From AV69 sp036498205 (GTDB lineage Bacteria > Verrucomicrobiota > Verrucomicrobiia > Chthoniobacterales > UBA10450), in the NCBI GenBank assembly GCA_036498205.1, contig DASXIC010000111.1, positions 1 to 45,569 of the forward strand: 45,569 nt of DNA. Direction: 5' to 3'. The notes under the pieces are model-generated. The model was not told the DNA's origin. It worked only from the letters and a program-made list of their open reading frames with translations, and did no database searches. Below, one piece after another: positions 43,769 through 45,569 of this stretch. Each line of letters starts with the position of its first letter. Position 1 is the stretch's first letter. A program made the translations under genes and the position numbers.

Positions 43769-45178
43769 CTATTTCGCTTTTAGCAAACGGTACAACGGAT
43801 AACTCGCTGCCAGAACCAGGAGAGCATAGATGCTGTTTTTCGTGTCACTGATGATGAATCCGGCAAAGAGAGCGAGGCTAATTAATAACACACCGAGCGG
43901 GGCAACAGGATAAGCCCAGGTTCGGAACGGGCGCGGCAAACCGGGCGATCGCTTGCGCAGAACAATTAAGGCGCCGATCAGCACGATGTAATTTGCCACC
44001 GCGAAAAATGCGTAAAGCGCCATCAAATTTTCAAAGGTACCCATCACGATCAAGATGAGCGCCGTCAGCGTAGTAACACCCAGCGCCACAATGGGAGTTC
44101 CGCCTTTATTCACCATCGCTGCTTTAGTGGAAAACAAACCGTCGCGCCCGAGCGCATAAAGAGTCCGCGGGGTAAACATCAACACCGCGTTTAGGATTCC
44201 GAGGATGGACAGCAAGGCGAGAGTGGTCACAATTTGCCCACCGCGCGCTCCGAAAACTACTTGCATCGCATCTGCCGCCGCGAGCTTCGAAGCAGCCATT
44301 CGCGACAAGGGCAAAACATAAATCAGTGCCAGGTTAACGAGTAAATAGACAATGGCCACCAATGCTACACCGCCATGAAGTGAACGGGGGATATTGCGGC
44401 CAGGATTTTCGTCTTCCTCGGCAAAATAGATGACCGAGTTCCATCCTCCGTAGGCTCCGAGGACGAGCTGGAAAGAGAGCACAACAGCGACAAATAAAGC
44501 GAATGGACTGCTGGGCGGGATAGCCGTGCTTTGTATTAAATTGGTGGCGCTATACCGCCCGCCAAGAAGAAAGCAGGCGGCGACAAAGGCAAGTAACGCG
44601 ACTGCCTTCAAAAAGCTCGTTAACTGTTGTGCTCCGCTACCAGCACGCACACCGGCCGCATTCAACACGGTAAGTAATACTAGCGTCCCGATCGCTATCG
44701 TCGCGACACCGGCAAACGACACGCCAAACAGCGCGATCGCATATTCTGCGAACGCAATCGAGAGAAAGGAGAGAGCGGCAACATTACCAAGCCAATCGCT
44801 CCAACCCACAACGAACCCGGCGAACTCACCGAACGCGCTGCGAGCATACACATAAGGACCACCCGCCCTTGGAATCATGGTCGCAAGCTCCGCAGTGTAG
44901 TTCGCATTCAAGAGAGTGAAGATCCCACCGAGCGCCCATACCAGAAGAATGAGCCAGGTCTTTCCCACCAAGGCAGCGATCGGGCCGGGCAGCCGGAAAA
45001 TGCTGACTCCAATGACGCCGCCGACAACTACCGCTAAGCCAAAACCAAGACCAAGAACGCGTAGTAACTTGCGCTTTTGCGCAATATGGGTCTCGGGTGC
45101 CAGGTCGATGATCTCTGGCCCGGCTGCGGCATCGGCCGAAGTCGAATGCGTGATAACGTCTTCCGTATTCCCAGACAT
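43769..45178 (-). CDS. APC-family amino acid permease
   Basis: 469 residues, about 12 TM helices. A cytoplasmic N-terminal extension of ~40 residues precedes the APC motif LGLGFGLAVVVGGVIGVSIFRLPGPIA (TM1, Gly-rich substrate loop). TM2 follows with WALGGIFTLLNANYTAELATMIPRAGGPYVYARSAFGEFAGFVVGW, the second family signature. YFAEEDENPGRNIPRS in a cytoplasmic loop and RTLYALGRDGLF near TM8 complete the pattern. It imports or exchanges amino acids across the inner membrane; the specific substrate is not readable. Confidence 0.9.
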   Translation of the reverse strand: MSGNTEDVITHSTSADAAAGPEIIDLAPETHIAQKRKLLRVLGLGFGLAVVVGGVIGVSIFRLPGPIAALVGKTWLILLVWALGGIFTLLNANYTAELATMIPRAGGPYVYARSAFGEFAGFVVGWSDWLGNVAALSFLSIAFAEYAIALFGVSFAGVATIAIGTLVLLTVLNAAGVRAGSGAQQLTSFLKAVALLAFVAACFLLGGRYSATNLIQSTAIPPSSPFALFVAVVLSFQLVLGAYGGWNSVIYFAEEDENPGRNIPRSLHGGVALVAIVYLLVNLALIYVLPLSRMAASKLAAADAMQVVFGARGGQIVTTLALLSILGILNAVLMFTPRTLYALGRDGLFSTKAAMVNKGGTPIVALGVTTLTALILIVMGTFENLMALYAFFAVANYIVLIGALIVLRKRSPGLPRPFRTWAYPVAPLGVLLISLALFAGFIISDTKNSIYALLVLAASYPLYRLLKAK

Positions 45179-45286
45179 AAGTTACTGCTTCGAACGGTTT
45201 TCTCTCAAGTCCTGTTTCGTTCGTCGAGATTCAAAGGAGCGATTCCTAAGTTCACGATTGTTATGTCATGGCCGCGGTCACCAGCA

Positions 45287-45393
45287 TCAGAACAACTCAT
45301 TCTCGCTGGCGTTCTTCATTTGAAATCGGCAAGCGAAAATCGGAAATCGCATCGTCCTCGTAGTTAAACGGATAGAACGGAGATTTCCTAAGA
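45287..45393 (-). repeat. Diverged intergenic repeat, copy B
   Basis: Similar to 42421-42518 in the same orientation. Shared blocks include CGTTCTTCATTTG, GAAATCGC and CCTAAGA. On the minus strand an open piece reads RKSPFYPFNYEDDAISDFR, matching copy A (RQPLFSPLTCENNAISDLR), before a frameshift. It lies in the 45179-45532 gap, in which no intact gene is seen. Confidence 0.55.
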
Positions 45394-45532
45394 CGAAACT
45401 GGCTTATTAACACACGTCGTCGGCAGTCGTCTCACCTGCGCAAACTACCTTTTGAACAGAGTCCTTTTATTCAAAACAACGGAATAAATCGAGGAGAGCT
45501 GAAGTCTTAAAGAATGAAAGGAAATTTGAATT

Positions 45533-45569
45533 GTGAAAACGTTTATCGTCTACAATTTGGATACGCGAT
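45533..45569 (+). CDS. Possible 5' end of a gene cut by the window edge
   Basis: GTG 45533 reads MKTFIVYNLDTR and stays open to the edge; it is preceded by AAAGGAAA at a good distance of about 9 bases. A competing ATG at 45514 (MKGNLNCENVY) is also open. Only 12 codons are visible, so no function can be given. Confidence 0.35.
   Translation, partial: MKTFIVYNLDTR

Overview
The window looks like chromosomal DNA of a free-living, Gram-negative, soil-type member of the Verrucomicrobiota, probably near Chthoniobacterales/Spartobacteria. This is inferred from the fused LpxC-FabZ gene next to lpxA, the DUF6249 membrane protein, the RND efflux operon and twitching-pilus ATPases, moderately GC-rich DNA, and intergenic remnants of TPR-type proteins. 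No phage, IS element, rRNA or CRISPR array is visible. Coding density is high and most genes lie in short operons.

Layout. 1-2.2 kb: the 3' end of a BNR/VPS10-type repeat protein, a cupin and a GNAT acetyltransferase. 2.2-5 kb: a leftward twitching-motility operon with PilT, a PilU/PilT-like ATPase and a degenerate receiver-domain protein. 5.2-9.3 kb: an FAD-dependent reductase, recN and a divergent PhnP-like metallo-hydrolase. 9.3-13.7 kb: lpxA, lpxC-fabZ, a FlgD-like secreted protein and a GH57 glucan-branching enzyme. 13.8-17.8 kb: aspartate aminotransferase, a tandem NDK-like protein with one dead domain, PrmA and an exported DUF1326 protein. 17.9-23.6 kb: an esterase, DAHP synthase, trpEG with a tRNA-Gly(GCC) just upstream, then DUF6249, an ECF sigma factor and a probable anti-sigma factor.

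23.6-30.3 kb is the leftward housekeeping operon nusA-infB-rbfA-nrnA-truB-ribF. It has a recognisable promoter and a strong terminator-like hairpin inside the nusA leader, and the rbfA ribosome-binding site is held in another hairpin. 30.4-37.2 kb: a GT39-family glycosyltransferase and a MarR-RND adaptor-RND pump operon whose promoter overlaps a perfect 20-bp palindrome. 37.2-41.3 kb: a PAS protein, a glutathionyl-hydroquinone-reductase-like GST, a small secreted protein and a TreS-like GH13 enzyme. 41.3-45.6 kb: a membrane-anchored peroxiredoxin-like gene, a small unknown gene, gene remnants and repeats, a methyltransferase, an APC transporter and the first codons of a further gene.

The most notable observation is at 41260-42036. 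A three-TM, peroxiredoxin-like gene is interrupted by one in-frame UGA exactly at the catalytic cysteine (FYRGHW-UGA-LLC). The reading frame continues intact for the rest of the domain, and a 7-bp hairpin with a G in its AGUUA apical loop lies 16 nt after the UGA. This fits a selenocysteine (UxxC) protein with a bacterial SECIS element better than a random nonsense mutation.

Functionally the window combines core information processing (NusA, IF-2, RbfA, TruB, PrmA, RecN), lipid A and aromatic amino-acid synthesis, glucan/trehalose metabolism, redox and drug defence, and surface motility.
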